Positions 38,882 through 47,979 of a stretch of DNA of 64,000 nt are shown in pieces; position 1 is the first letter of the stretch, and each line of letters begins with the position of its first letter. This stretch comes from Asaia bogorensis (GTDB lineage Bacteria > Pseudomonadota > Alphaproteobacteria > Acetobacterales > Acetobacteraceae): the NCBI GenBank assembly GCA_945869965.1, contig CAMBRC010000001.1, positions 1-64,000 on the forward strand, written 5' to 3'. Position numbers and translations under genes: made by a program. Below the pieces are notes generated by a model. It saw nothing but the letters and a program-made list of their open reading frames with translations, ran no database searches and had not been told where the DNA came from.

Positions 38882-40468
38882 CTATTCGAACCAGACGTTG
38901 GAGAAGCGCGGGATACGGAACGGCTTGTAGCCCTTCACGTTGGCCCGCGCCCCCTGCACCTTGGTCAGCGAGCCGAACGGCAGCACCAGCGCCTGGTCCA
39001 GGATGCGCGCCTGCATCCGCTCAAACGCCGCGAAGCGCTCCTTCGGATCAACCTTCTGGTTCATGTTGTCCCATTCCACCTTCAGCACCGGATCTTCCTG
39101 GCCGGGCTTCGGCTTGTAGTTGGGGTTGGTGCCCATGAAGAAGTTCATCGTCGCCAGCGCGCCGAGCGCCGGCTGGGTGCCGTAGCCGGTGAAGAAGTAG
39201 TTCCAGCCCGGCGAGGGCGAGGCAACCAGCTGCATCTGCACCGAAGTCGGCCAATCGACCACCTTCAGCTCGGCCTTGACGCCGATGCCCTTCAACTGCT
39301 CGGACATCACTAGGGCGGCGTTGTACATCGACGGGTAGTCCTTGTTGGTCAGCAGAACCACCGGCTCCCCGTTGTATTTCATCTCCGCCAACAGCGCCTT
39401 GGCCTTGGCGGCATTCTTCTGGTTGTACGTCTCCTTGCCGGCGGTCGAGTAGGTGGCCTGGTGCGGATACTGGAAGCCTACATTCAGCTTGTAGTTGCCA
39501 TCCGTCGCCGCTTCCATCACCTCATCCATGTCCAGCAGCGCCATCACCGCCTGGCGGAACTTCACGTTGTCGGTCGGCGGCTGCGACAGGTTGGCCGAGG
39601 CGATGTGCACCCACCAGTTCTCCAGCGGCAGGATGGTGATCTTCGGATCCTTCTTCAACTCGGCCACCGACACGAACGGCAGGTCCTCGACGGCATGGAG
39701 CTCGCCGGTACGCAGGCCGGCCACCCGCGCGCCGGGCTCGGTCACGATGCGAAAGGTCACCGTGTCCAAACAGGCCAGCTTGTAGCCGCCGAAGCCCGTC
39801 CGCTCCTCGTATTTGGTATTCGGCGTATAGCCGTCATAGCGCTTCATCTTCACATGGCTACCCGGCAGGAACTCCACCAGCTGCCACGGCCCGGTCCCCA
39901 CGGTGCGCAGTTGCTGCGGCGCATCCTCCTTGAACTCGGCCGGGAAGATCACGATCGGCTGCGAGAACGAGGAGATGAACTCGATGAAGGTCGGCTGACG
40001 CTGCTTCAGCGTCACCACGAAGGTCGCAGCATCCGGCGTCGTCCAGCCTGTCACATTGTCCAGGATCTGCCGCTCATTCGCCTTCGCCTTGAACCGGTCC
40101 CACGAGGCCGCCACGTCGGCCGAGGTCATGGTCTTGCCGTTGTGGAACTTTACCGACTGGCGCAGCTTGAAGGTGTAGACCAACCCGTCCGGCGATTCCG
40201 TGAAGGATTCCGCCAGGTCGGTGATCGGGTTGTTGCTCTCATCACGCGCCATCAGCGCCTCGAACATGTTCATGGCAATGTTGCGCGTCGAGATCGTGCT
40301 CGACGTCATCTGGTCGAGCGAATTGACGTTCGCCTCCTGGCCGAACACGAAGTCGCCGCCAACCTTGCCGCACTTGAACGGCGCGGCCAGCGCCGAAGTG
40401 CTGCCCAACGCGGTCGCAAACCCCACCGCGGCCGCGAGGCCGTACGGCGCCCATCCGGACCATGCCAT
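38882..40468 (-). CDS. ABC transporter substrate-binding protein, SBP_bac_5 (peptide/nickel) family
   Basis: 528 residues, the typical length. A signal peptide covers about residues 1-28 (hydrophobic core AAAVGFATALGSTSALAA). The mature protein has the family-5 layout: NVNSLDQMTSSTISTRNIAMNMFEAL, KLRQSVKFHNGKTMTSADV, VGTGPWQLVEF and a C-terminal PFGSLTKVQGARANVKGYKP. It captures peptides or similar ligands in the periplasm for the four downstream proteins. It is the first gene of the five-gene operon and is divergent from the dimethylformamidase-like gene across 116 nt. The ligand may therefore be an amide or amidated peptide (inference from context). Confidence 0.92.
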   Translation of the reverse strand: MAWSGWAPYGLAAAVGFATALGSTSALAAPFKCGKVGGDFVFGQEANVNSLDQMTSSTISTRNIAMNMFEALMARDESNNPITDLAESFTESPDGLVYTFKLRQSVKFHNGKTMTSADVAASWDRFKAKANERQILDNVTGWTTPDAATFVVTLKQRQPTFIEFISSFSQPIVIFPAEFKEDAPQQLRTVGTGPWQLVEFLPGSHVKMKRYDGYTPNTKYEERTGFGGYKLACLDTVTFRIVTEPGARVAGLRTGELHAVEDLPFVSVAELKKDPKITILPLENWWVHIASANLSQPPTDNVKFRQAVMALLDMDEVMEAATDGNYKLNVGFQYPHQATYSTAGKETYNQKNAAKAKALLAEMKYNGEPVVLLTNKDYPSMYNAALVMSEQLKGIGVKAELKVVDWPTSVQMQLVASPSPGWNYFFTGYGTQPALGALATMNFFMGTNPNYKPKPGQEDPVLKVEWDNMNQKVDPKERFAAFERMQARILDQALVLPFGSLTKVQGARANVKGYKPFRIPRFSNVWFE

Positions 40469-40584
40469 CGGAAACTCTCCCTGCTTGTTGCGACGCCGCA
40501 GCGCCGTTGGACAAATCTTCGTGGACGCCTACCCAAGACGTCAAGATAATCAGCTGAAGTTTCCGACCTGGAGTAGACGAAGAG

Positions 40585-42759
40585 ATGTTCGCCCCCCTGC
40601 CGATCACCGGCTACCTTGACCGCTTCTCCCACCGCCCCGGCGAAAGCTTCGCCGCCCATGTCGGCCTCCGCACCCCCGGCCCGGCCCGCGCCCGGCTGGT
40701 CCGCGTCATCAGCGGCGACCCCAATCCGGCAGGCCCCGGCCTGCGCTTCGAGGATGTCTCCACCGTCTTCGCCACCGACTTCGCCGGCACCACCCAGCCC
40801 ATCGCCCTCGGCTCATATGGCCGCATCGCGCCGTCCCCGGCCCGCAACCCGCAATCCGCAAGCACCTGGACCGCGCTGGTCCTGACCGGACTGCCCGGCG
40901 AGACTCGCTCGGTAATCTCGGAAACCACCGGCCAAACCACCATCACACTGCGCGCCGGCGCCATCGGCGTCCAGGCCGAACTCACCTGGCCCGGCGGTAC
41001 CCTCACGCTGCAAACCGACGCCAGCCTGCGCGCTCGCATTTGGTACCGCATCTGGCTCTCCGCCGACCCCGCCAGTGGCGAAATCCTCATCGGCCAGACT
41101 GACGCCACCACCGGTGCTACTGCCACGACCACCGCCCGCACCACCGGCCTGGTCCTGCCCGAAAGCGGCACCATCCTGATCGCCGCCGAAAACCCAGATG
41201 CCCCAACCGGCCACTTCACCGGCAAGATCGAAGAACCCGCCCTACTCGCCGGCATCACCCGCAGCTGGCCCGCCGCCCTCACCCGCAGCACCCTCCCCAG
41301 CATCGCCCAATGGGATTTCGGCCTCGCCATCGACAGCCAAACCATCGTCGACACCGGCCGACAGAACCGCCACGGCACCCTGATCAACACCCCCACCCGC
41401 GCCACCGTCGGCGCCCGCTGGACCGGCACCGAACATTGCTGGCGCCACGCCCCCCAGGACTACGCCTCCATCCACTTCCACGACGGCGACCTCGACGACT
41501 GCCACTGGACCCCCAGCTTCACCTTCACCGTGCCAGACGGCCTGAAATCCGGCGCCTACGCCCTGCACCTCACCTGCGCCGAAGGCGAAGACTGGCTGCC
41601 GCTCTACATCCTGCCGAAAAAGACCGGCCCGCACGCGCCAATCGCCTTCCTCGCCTCCACCTTCACCTACCAGGCCTACGCCAACCACGCCCGCGGCAAC
41701 GCCGACGCCGACTACCTCGCCCGCGCGGATGAATGGGGTGCCTACCCCCACAACGCCGACCAATGGCCACTCTACGGCCGCTCGACCTACAACAAGCACG
41801 CCGACGGCAGCGGCATCTCCCTGTCCTCGCGCCTGCGCCCGATCCTGACCATGCGGCCGGGCTACCTCACCTTCAACGACCCGATGGGCTCCGGCCTGCG
41901 CCACTACCCCGCCGACACCCACCTCCTCGCCTGGCTCACCGCCAAGGGCCTGGATTTCGACGTCATCACCGACGAAGACCTCGACGACGAGGGCCTGGAC
42001 CTCATCGCCCCCTACAAGACCGTCCTCACCGGCTCCCACCCGGAGTACCACACCCCCGGCACGCTCGACGCACTCGCCGCCTACACCAACACCGGCGGCA
42101 AACTCGCCTATCTCGGCGGCAACGGCTTTTACTGGCGCATCGCCCGCGACAAGGCACGCCCGTACATGATCGAAATCCGCCGCGCCGAAGGCGGCATCCG
42201 CGCCTGGGCCGCCGAGTCCGGTGAATACTACCACGCCATCGACGGCCAGATGGGCGGCCTTTGGCGCCGCAACCGCCGTCCACCCCAGCAACTCGCCGGC
42301 GTCGGCTTCTCCGGCCAAGGCAAGTTCGAGGGCACCCACTACCGCCGCCTCCCCGCCTCCTACGAAGGCGAACTCGCCTGGGTCTTCGCCGGCATCAACG
42401 AGGAAATCGTCGGCGATTACGGCCTCTCCGGCGGAGGTGCGGCCGGCTTCGAACTCGACCGCGCCGACCCAACCCTCGGCACCCCGGAAAACGCCGTCAT
42501 CCTCGCCCGCTCCGAAGACCCGCCAAAATCCTTCGTCACCGTGCACGAGGAACTGCTCGGCGGCTCCACCACCATCAGCGGGGAAGACTCCGACGAACTC
42601 ATGCGCGGCGAGATCGTCTACTTCGACACCCCGTCCGGCGGCGCAGTCTTCGCGGTCGGCTCGATCACCTTCTGCGGCAGCCTCTGGCGCGACGGCAAAT
42701 TCGACGGTCCGATCTCCCGCCTTTTGGAAAACGTCGTCCGGAGATTCGTGAGCACGTGA
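40585..42759 (+). CDS. N,N-dimethylformamidase large-subunit-like amidohydrolase
   Basis: 724 residues. The N-terminal part has a LamG-like beta-sandwich region (about 130-290, with RIWYRIWLSADPASGEILIG and WDFGLAIDSQTIVDTGRQNRHG). The C-terminal part from about 340 (PIAFLASTFTYQAYANHA, RPGYLTFNDPMGSGLRHYPADTHLLAWL, DEDLDDEGLDLIAPYKTVLTGSHPEY, YLGGNGFYWRI) matches the large (beta) subunit of N,N-dimethylformamidase, a mononuclear iron amidohydrolase. No small subunit is visible, so the substrate may differ from dimethylformamide. The gene is divergent from the ABC operon and upstream of an Ldh-type dehydrogenase. Codons on this strand end almost always in C. Confidence 0.78.
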   Translation: MFAPLPITGYLDRFSHRPGESFAAHVGLRTPGPARARLVRVISGDPNPAGPGLRFEDVSTVFATDFAGTTQPIALGSYGRIAPSPARNPQSASTWTALVLTGLPGETRSVISETTGQTTITLRAGAIGVQAELTWPGGTLTLQTDASLRARIWYRIWLSADPASGEILIGQTDATTGATATTTARTTGLVLPESGTILIAAENPDAPTGHFTGKIEEPALLAGITRSWPAALTRSTLPSIAQWDFGLAIDSQTIVDTGRQNRHGTLINTPTRATVGARWTGTEHCWRHAPQDYASIHFHDGDLDDCHWTPSFTFTVPDGLKSGAYALHLTCAEGEDWLPLYILPKKTGPHAPIAFLASTFTYQAYANHARGNADADYLARADEWGAYPHNADQWPLYGRSTYNKHADGSGISLSSRLRPILTMRPGYLTFNDPMGSGLRHYPADTHLLAWLTAKGLDFDVITDEDLDDEGLDLIAPYKTVLTGSHPEYHTPGTLDALAAYTNTGGKLAYLGGNGFYWRIARDKARPYMIEIRRAEGGIRAWAAESGEYYHAIDGQMGGLWRRNRRPPQQLAGVGFSGQGKFEGTHYRRLPASYEGELAWVFAGINEEIVGDYGLSGGGAAGFELDRADPTLGTPENAVILARSEDPPKSFVTVHEELLGGSTTISGEDSDELMRGEIVYFDTPSGGAVFAVGSITFCGSLWRDGKFDGPISRLLENVVRRFVST

Positions 42760-42890
42760 GGAAGCATGTTCTTTTTTGAAAAAAAGAACCAAAAAACTTT
42801 CATCCGCTTGCACCGAGGCCACATGCCGGCAAACGGATGAAAGTCTTTTTGCTTCTTTTTCTAAAGAAAAAGAAGGCCTTCCTTCCTCCC
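42760..42890. repeat. Twin-hairpin intergenic element, copy 2 (types 2 and 1)
   Basis: It begins directly after the dimethylformamidase-like stop codon. Hairpin A at 42768-42789 is the GTTC-T6/A-rich-GAAC type. Hairpin B at 42852-42875 is the CTTCTTTTTC type with a loop change (TAAA). The flanks ACTTTCATCCG and CGGATGAAAGT are exact inverse copies of each other. Here the neighbouring genes are co-directional. Confidence 0.85.
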
Positions 42891-42946
42891 GGTTTCCAGC
42901 ACCGCCCGCATCCCCTACGCTCCCCCCAAACCAGTCGCCCAGAGGG

Positions 42947-44011
42947 ATGGAACACGTGATCGTCCGCCACGAAAAACTGCACGACATCGCACTGCAGATG
43001 CTCCGCGCCGGCGGCAGCACCGAGGCCGAGGCCGCCACCGTCGCTGACCACCTGATCGGTGCCAACCTCGCCGGCCACGACAGCCACGGCGTCGTCATGC
43101 TCTCGCCCTACGTGAAATCGCTCAAGAACGGCAACCTCAAGCCCAACCACCCCCACACAGTCGTGAGCGAAAGCGGCAGCTTCGCCGTCTGGGACGCCAC
43201 CGGCTGCTACGGCCAGGTCGCAGCGCGCGACGCCATGCAATGGGCCATCGACACCGCGAAAAAGCACGGCATCGCCATCCACGGCCTGCGCCACGTCCAC
43301 CATATCGGCCGCGTCGGCACCTACGGCGAAATGGCCGCCGCCGCCGGCCTGGTCTCGATCTCTTTCGTCAACGGCTACAGCGGCAAACCCCGCGTCGCCC
43401 CCTTCCGCGGCCTCGAAGGCCGCTTCACCACCAACCCCATCTGCATCGCCGTCCCCGGCACCGCCACCACGCCCCCCACCATCCTCGACTTCGCCACCTC
43501 CGTCATCGCGCTGGGCAAAGTCCGCGTCGCCTACAATGACAAACGCCAGGTCATCCCCGGCGCCCTGATCGATTCCAAGGGCCACCCCACCACCGACCCC
43601 GCCGTGATGTACGAAGAACCGATCGGCGCGGCGCAGGCCTTCGGCGAGCACAAGGGCTCCGGCCTCGCCCTGATCTGCGACCTCCTCGCCGGCGCCATCG
43701 CCGGCGCCGGTGTCATGCCCGGCGAAAACCCGCCCGACCACGGCATCGTCAACGGCTGGCTCACCTTCGTCCTCGACCCCGCCCGCCTCGCCGCCGGCCC
43801 GTTCATCGCCGCCGAGGTCGACAAGATGATTTCGTTCGTGAAATCTTCCCCGCCCATCGACCCCGCCTTGCCCGTCCTGGTCGCCGGTGAACCCGAACGC
43901 ATCGCCCGCGAACAACGCCGCCGCGACGGCGTCTACATCGATGACGCGACCTGGGCCCAGCTCGCCGAAGCCGGCCGCAGCCTCGGCATCAACATCGACC
44001 TGGGAGCCTGA
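42947..44011 (+). CDS. Ldh-family (malate/L-lactate/ureidoglycolate-type) NAD(P)-dependent oxidoreductase
   Basis: 354 residues from ATG 42947. An in-frame GTG at 42956 sits at better spacing from AGAGGG (42941-42946) and is an alternative start. The Ldh_2 family is recognised from AATVADHLIGANLAGHDSHGVVML (catalytic His in HDSHG), ATGCYGQVAARDAM, HHIGRVGTYGEMAA and TNPICIAVPG. This family is unrelated to classical lactate dehydrogenase and uses a different NAD(P) fold. It oxidises 2-hydroxy acids such as malate, ureidoglycolate or sulfolactate. It stands one base before the aldo/keto reductase gene, so they are co-transcribed. Confidence 0.9.
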   Translation: MEHVIVRHEKLHDIALQMLRAGGSTEAEAATVADHLIGANLAGHDSHGVVMLSPYVKSLKNGNLKPNHPHTVVSESGSFAVWDATGCYGQVAARDAMQWAIDTAKKHGIAIHGLRHVHHIGRVGTYGEMAAAAGLVSISFVNGYSGKPRVAPFRGLEGRFTTNPICIAVPGTATTPPTILDFATSVIALGKVRVAYNDKRQVIPGALIDSKGHPTTDPAVMYEEPIGAAQAFGEHKGSGLALICDLLAGAIAGAGVMPGENPPDHGIVNGWLTFVLDPARLAAGPFIAAEVDKMISFVKSSPPIDPALPVLVAGEPERIAREQRRRDGVYIDDATWAQLAEAGRSLGINIDLGA

Positions 44012-44012
44012 G

Positions 44013-45038
44013 ATGTACGACCCCACCGCCCGCCGCCGCCTCGGCCGTACCGCGCTCTCGGTCACTCAGTTCGGCTTCGGCACCGCCCCCCTCGCCGGCT
44101 TCCGCACCACCATCCCCGAACGCGACGCCGTCGAAACAGTCGAGGCAGCCTACGATTCCGGCGTCCGCCTCTTCGACTCCTCACCCTATTACGGCTACGG
44201 CCGCGCCGAACTCCGCATGGGTGCCGCCCTGCGCGACCGCCCGCGCGACGACCTCGTCGTCTCCACCAAGATCGGCCGCTGGATGACCCCCGTCCCGCGC
44301 GGCCAAACCATCGAGGGCATGCGCAAAGGTGGCATCAACCACTACCCGACCTTCGACTACAGCTACGACGGCGTCCACCGCTCCCTCGAACAATCCCTCC
44401 TGCGCCTCGGCATGGACCGCGTCGACATCGTCCTCGTCCACGACGTCGATTTCTGGACCACCGGCGACAAGATGGTGCTGGAGGACCGCTTCTCCGACGT
44501 CATGAACGGCGCCTATCGCGCCCTATCCGACCTGCGCAGCCAGGGTGTCATCGGCGCCATCGGCGTCGGCCTCAACGAAGCCGAGATGTCCGCCCGCTTC
44601 GTCCGCGCTGGCGACTTCGACTGTGTCCTCCTCGCCGGCCGCTACACCCTGCTGGAACAAAATTCGCTCGACGACTTCATGCCACTTTGCGAAAAGCGCG
44701 GCGTCAGCGTCATCCTCGGCGGCCCGCTCAACTCCGGCGTGCTCGCCACCGGCGCGCGCCAGGGCGCCAAATACGACTACAACGACGCCCCCGCCTGGGT
44801 GCTTAACCGTGTCGCCCGCGTCGAGGAAGTCTGCGCCCGCCACGACACCCCGATCGCCGCCGCCGCCCTGCAATTCCCCCTCGCCCACCCCGCCATGGCA
44901 GCCATCATCCCGGGTGCGGTCTCGCGCGCGGAAATCCAGGGCAATTTCGCCCTCCTCCGCCGCCCCATCCCGGCCGCATTGTGGGACGAACTGCGCAGCC
45001 TCGGCCTGATCGACGAACGCGCGCCCGTCCCCGCCTGA
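44013..45038 (+). CDS. Aldo/keto reductase (aldose-dehydrogenase-like)
   Basis: 341 residues from ATG 44013, with GGGAG 7 nt upstream. The AKR fold shows the start GRTALSVTQFGFGTAPLAG, the catalytic Asp-Tyr pair region FDSSPYYGYGRAE, the Lys in VVSTKIGRW, and VDIVLVHDVDFWT. The sequence resembles the D-threo-aldose 1-dehydrogenase / pyridoxal dehydrogenase-like branch, which oxidises sugars such as fucose. The gene follows the Ldh-type gene by one base, so the two may act in sequence on a sugar or sugar acid. Confidence 0.88.
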   Translation: MYDPTARRRLGRTALSVTQFGFGTAPLAGFRTTIPERDAVETVEAAYDSGVRLFDSSPYYGYGRAELRMGAALRDRPRDDLVVSTKIGRWMTPVPRGQTIEGMRKGGINHYPTFDYSYDGVHRSLEQSLLRLGMDRVDIVLVHDVDFWTTGDKMVLEDRFSDVMNGAYRALSDLRSQGVIGAIGVGLNEAEMSARFVRAGDFDCVLLAGRYTLLEQNSLDDFMPLCEKRGVSVILGGPLNSGVLATGARQGAKYDYNDAPAWVLNRVARVEEVCARHDTPIAAAALQFPLAHPAMAAIIPGAVSRAEIQGNFALLRRPIPAALWDELRSLGLIDERAPVPA

Positions 45039-45041
45039 CCC

Positions 45042-46238
45042 ATGACCAACCTGCTCAACCCCGACCCCGCCCCCACCCCCACCCCCACCCCCACCCCCAC
45101 CAACGAACAACTCGCCCAGGACGCCCACGCCCGCGGCGACCTGGCCGCGGCCCTGCACGCCCAGGAGGCGCACCTGACCGCCCGCCGCCAGGCCGGCACC
45201 GCCGACGCCGAGACCTTCCTGTTCCACGCCCTGCTGCAATTCCAGGACGGCCGCCTACCGGACTCGCTCGCCACCATCGACAGGGCCTGCAATTCTTCCC
45301 CGATGCCCCAACCCTGCATGAAAACCGCGGCGTGCTCCTGCTCACCACCGGCGACAACGGCGGCGCCATGCAAGCCTGCCTGCGCGCGCTGGAATGCGGC
45401 AGCCAAAGCCCCAACACCCATGACTGCCTGGCCGACGCCGCCGGTCGCCTCGGCCGCATCGACCTCGCCGTCCAATACGGCCGCGCGGCCCTGGAGGCCA
45501 AGGACCGCATGTTCTCGGCCTACCCCGCCCTCGCCACCATGCCCACCACCCCGCCGCCCCCGTTTAATCCGCTCAACCCCGCCGAAAACATCATCGCCTA
45601 CACCCTCTGGGGCGACAGCGACCGCTACTTCATCCCGCTGATGGAGAACCTGCGCCTCATCAAGCACCTCTACCCCGGCTGGACCGCGCGCATCCACCTC
45701 GACGCCAGCGTCCCCGCCGCCCAGCGCCAAGACCTCGCCCAGAACGGCGCCCAGATCGTCGAATTCCAGCTCCCGCCCGACATGCCCGGCCATCGCCGCC
45801 TGCTCTGGCGCTTCGCCGTCCTCGGCGACCCCACGGTCCGCCGCTACCTCATCCGCGACGCCGACTCGCTGCTGACGGTCAAGGAGCGCGTCGCCGTCGA
45901 TGCCTGGCTCGCCTCGAACTTTCACTTCCACACCATGCGGGATTACTTCACCCACACCGACCTGCTGCTCGCCGGCATGTGGGGCGGCGTCGGGCGGCAT
46001 CCTGCCCGACATCGACACCCTGTTCGCCAACCGCCAGGCCTGGCGCGCCGAGGGCAACCACATCGACCAGGACCTGCTTTCCGAAACCGTCTGGCCCGCC
46101 ATCCGCCACCACTGTCTGATCCACGACAGCGTCTTCACCGGCTGCCTCGGCAGCGTCCCCTTCCCGCCCTTCGGCGCCCTCCAACCGGGCTGCCATATCG
46201 GCGAGAACTCCTTCCTCCGCTTCGTGCCGAGCGCCTGA
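45042..46238 (+). pseudogene. TPR-containing protein with two compensating frameshifts
   Basis: ATG 45042 lies 3 nt after the previous stop. The start encodes PAPTPTPTPT from a CCCCAC hexamer run (45058-45100), then NEQLAQDAHARGDLAAALHAQEAHL, TPR-like. Near 45287 a base is missing (GCCTGCAATTC where GCCCTGCAATTC is expected), and the protein continues in another frame: LQFFPDAPTLHENRGVLLL, TPR helices, then NFHFHTMRDYFTHTDLLLAGMWGGVG. At 45992-45994 an extra G restores the first frame: GGILPDIDTLFANRQ, then NHIDQDLLSETVWPAI and HDSVF, to the stop at 46238. The conserved D-x-D-like RDADSLLTVKE segment suggests a glycosyltransferase-type region, but I do not recognise the family. The intact form would be about 398 residues. 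Confidence 0.65.
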
Positions 46239-46240
46239 CA

Positions 46241-46456
46241 ATGGACATCCTCGTCCTGCTCGCCGACCTCCGCCGCGAGCTCGCCGCCGGCAACATCTCG
46301 CCCGCCACCGAAGCACACCTACGAAACGAATTCCGCGCCGCCCGCGTCCGCGCCAACACCGATACGGGCGCCGCCGTCTTCGACCGCGAAGCCGCCCAGC
46401 TTGAACGCGAAGCCGCGTCCCTCCGCGCTCTGCGGATCCGCCACTTCGGCGAGTAA
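46241..46456 (+). CDS. Small hypothetical protein (71 residues)
   Basis: ATG 46241 follows the previous stop by 2 nt. The product (MDILVLLADLRRELAAGN, then NEFRAARVRANTDTG, then FDREAAQLEREAASLRALRI) is highly charged and should form two or three amphipathic helices, with a coiled-coil-like end. No family is recognised. Its tight spacing after the frameshifted TPR gene suggests it belongs to the same transcript. It ends directly at a twin-hairpin element. Confidence 0.6.
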   Translation: MDILVLLADLRRELAAGNISPATEAHLRNEFRAARVRANTDTGAAVFDREAAQLEREAASLRALRIRHFGE

Positions 46457-46593
46457 AGCAGGCAAGGGTTCTTTTTTTGAAAAAAAGAACCAAAAAACTT
46501 TCATTCCTTGGGCCGAGCCTGCGCCTCAAACACCCGACCAAATGGATAGAAGTCTTTTTGCTTCTTTTTCTTCAGAAAAAGAAGACCTTCCTC
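46457..46593. repeat. Twin-hairpin intergenic element, copy 3 (types 2 and 1)
   Basis: It fills the gap between two convergent genes. Hairpin A is 46468-46490 (GTTC-T/A-GAAC type); hairpin B is 46561-46584 (CTTCTTTTTC type). The flanks CAAAAAACTTTCATTCC and AAATGGATAGAAGTCTTTTTG are inversely related. The spacer shares CCAAATGGATAGAAG with copy 1. Confidence 0.85.
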
Positions 46594-47979
46594 CTACCCT
46601 TTTCCAGCGCCAATATCCCACCACAACCCCGCCATCAGCCCAAGCCCCTCACGAAACAGCGAGCCCAGCCCATGCTCATCCGGCCCATGCTGATGGCATC
46701 CGGCATAGGAATGCGGAATCCAGATCACCGGCGTCCCCAACTCCTCCTTGAAAATCTGCGACGGATTGGACCCCGACGAGTTCGGAATCACATTCGGCGC
46801 CCGCCCCGCCGTCACCGCCAGCGACGCGACAACACGCTTCACCCAGGGCTCATCGGGATCGGTGCGCGAGGCCGGAAACGCATCGCGCTCCAGCACCGGC
46901 TCCACCCGCACATTGCCAAACCCCTGCGCCGCCAAATGCACCCGCAAGGCCGGGATCAGCGACTCCGCCGCGACATCCACCGTATGCCGCACTTGCAACC
47001 GCGCCCGCGCCGTCCCCGCCACCGCATTCACCGGCGCATCCGGTGACCCCGTCACGCTCGCCAATACGATCACGCTGGTCCAGGCAAAGATTCGTTCGGC
47101 CTTGCTCATCCCAGGCTCGCCCCAATTCGGATCGGGCTCCGGCAACCCCGCCATGTCCTCGAACACGATGTCGGCACAGGCCTGCCGGACCGAATTCGGC
47201 ACATGCTGCGGCAGCCACCCAGGCACCAGTATCCGCCCGCGCGGCGACACGATCGTCGCCAGTGCATGCGAAAGAATAAAGCCGGGATCAGCCAGAACCC
47301 CGCCCCAATGCCCGGAATGATGACTCCCATCCCGCAGATCGCACACCACGTCGAACGCCACCCCGCCGCGCGCCCCCAGCTTCACCTCCGGCATGAACGT
47401 CGTCTGCCGCGGCCCATCCAACCCAATGAACACATCCGCTGCACACAGATCACGATGCCGCACCAAGAATTCGCGAATCCCAGGCGACCCCACCTCCTCA
47501 CCAGTCTCCACCAATACCTTCGCGTTGAACCCCAGCCGCCCGCGCGCCGCGATCACCGCCCGCAGCGCCTCGATGGCAATCAGATGCTGGCCCTTGTTAT
47601 CCACCACCCCGCGCCCATAAACCCGGTCGCCCTCCACCGTCACCGCCCAAGGATCAAGCCCCGCCCGCCAACGCGCAGGCTCCCCCCGCACCACATCGCC
47701 ATGCCCATACACCAGCACCGTCGGCAGCGCCGGGTCCTCGATCCGGCTGGCCACCATCACCGGCCCGCGTCCAGCCAGCGGATTGGCCAGCACCATCGTC
47801 TCGAACCCGATGTCTCGCACCATCGGCCCCAGCACATCGTCGCAATACCGATGCAACTCGCCCAGCCGCTCCGCCATCTGGCTCTCGGTCGGCACCGCCA
47901 CCAGCGCCCGCAACCGCGTCAGATAATCGCCGCCATCCCAGATCGCGTGCGCGCCCGCGATCGCCGCGTCCCTACTCAC
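46594..47979 (-). CDS. M20-family metallopeptidase / amidohydrolase
   Basis: 461 residues, starting at GTG 47979, which overlaps the stop of the upstream M20 gene (GTGA). M20 motifs in order are VLVYGHGDVV with the first metal His, GVVDNKGQH with the bridging Asp, VETGEEVGSPG with the catalytic and metal Glu, and a C-terminal HSYAGCHQHGPDEH with the last metal His. The central lid domain has RGGVAFDVVCDLRDGSHHSGHWGG. It resembles the dipeptidase / acetylornithine-deacetylase-like branch. It would cleave a dipeptide or N-acyl amino acid in the cytoplasm, consistent with the nearby peptide importer. Confidence 0.9.
   Translation of the reverse strand: MSRDAAIAGAHAIWDGGDYLTRLRALVAVPTESQMAERLGELHRYCDDVLGPMVRDIGFETMVLANPLAGRGPVMVASRIEDPALPTVLVYGHGDVVRGEPARWRAGLDPWAVTVEGDRVYGRGVVDNKGQHLIAIEALRAVIAARGRLGFNAKVLVETGEEVGSPGIREFLVRHRDLCAADVFIGLDGPRQTTFMPEVKLGARGGVAFDVVCDLRDGSHHSGHWGGVLADPGFILSHALATIVSPRGRILVPGWLPQHVPNSVRQACADIVFEDMAGLPEPDPNWGEPGMSKAERIFAWTSVIVLASVTGSPDAPVNAVAGTARARLQVRHTVDVAAESLIPALRVHLAAQGFGNVRVEPVLERDAFPASRTDPDEPWVKRVVASLAVTAGRAPNVIPNSSGSNPSQIFKEELGTPVIWIPHSYAGCHQHGPDEHGLGSLFREGLGLMAGLWWDIGAGKG

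Noticed and set aside
41242-43098. Long minus-strand frame opposite the dimethylformamidase-like gene, and similar ones at 42800-44065 and 49180-50271
   Set aside because: They are glycine/valine-rich mirror translations caused by strict C-ending codons on the plus strand. The plus-strand genes have clear family motifs.
45058-45100. CCCCAC run as a separate regulatory repeat or G-quadruplex element
   Set aside because: It is inside the first codons of the TPR gene and encodes Pro-Thr repeats. A structural role on the G-rich strand is possible but cannot be shown from sequence alone.
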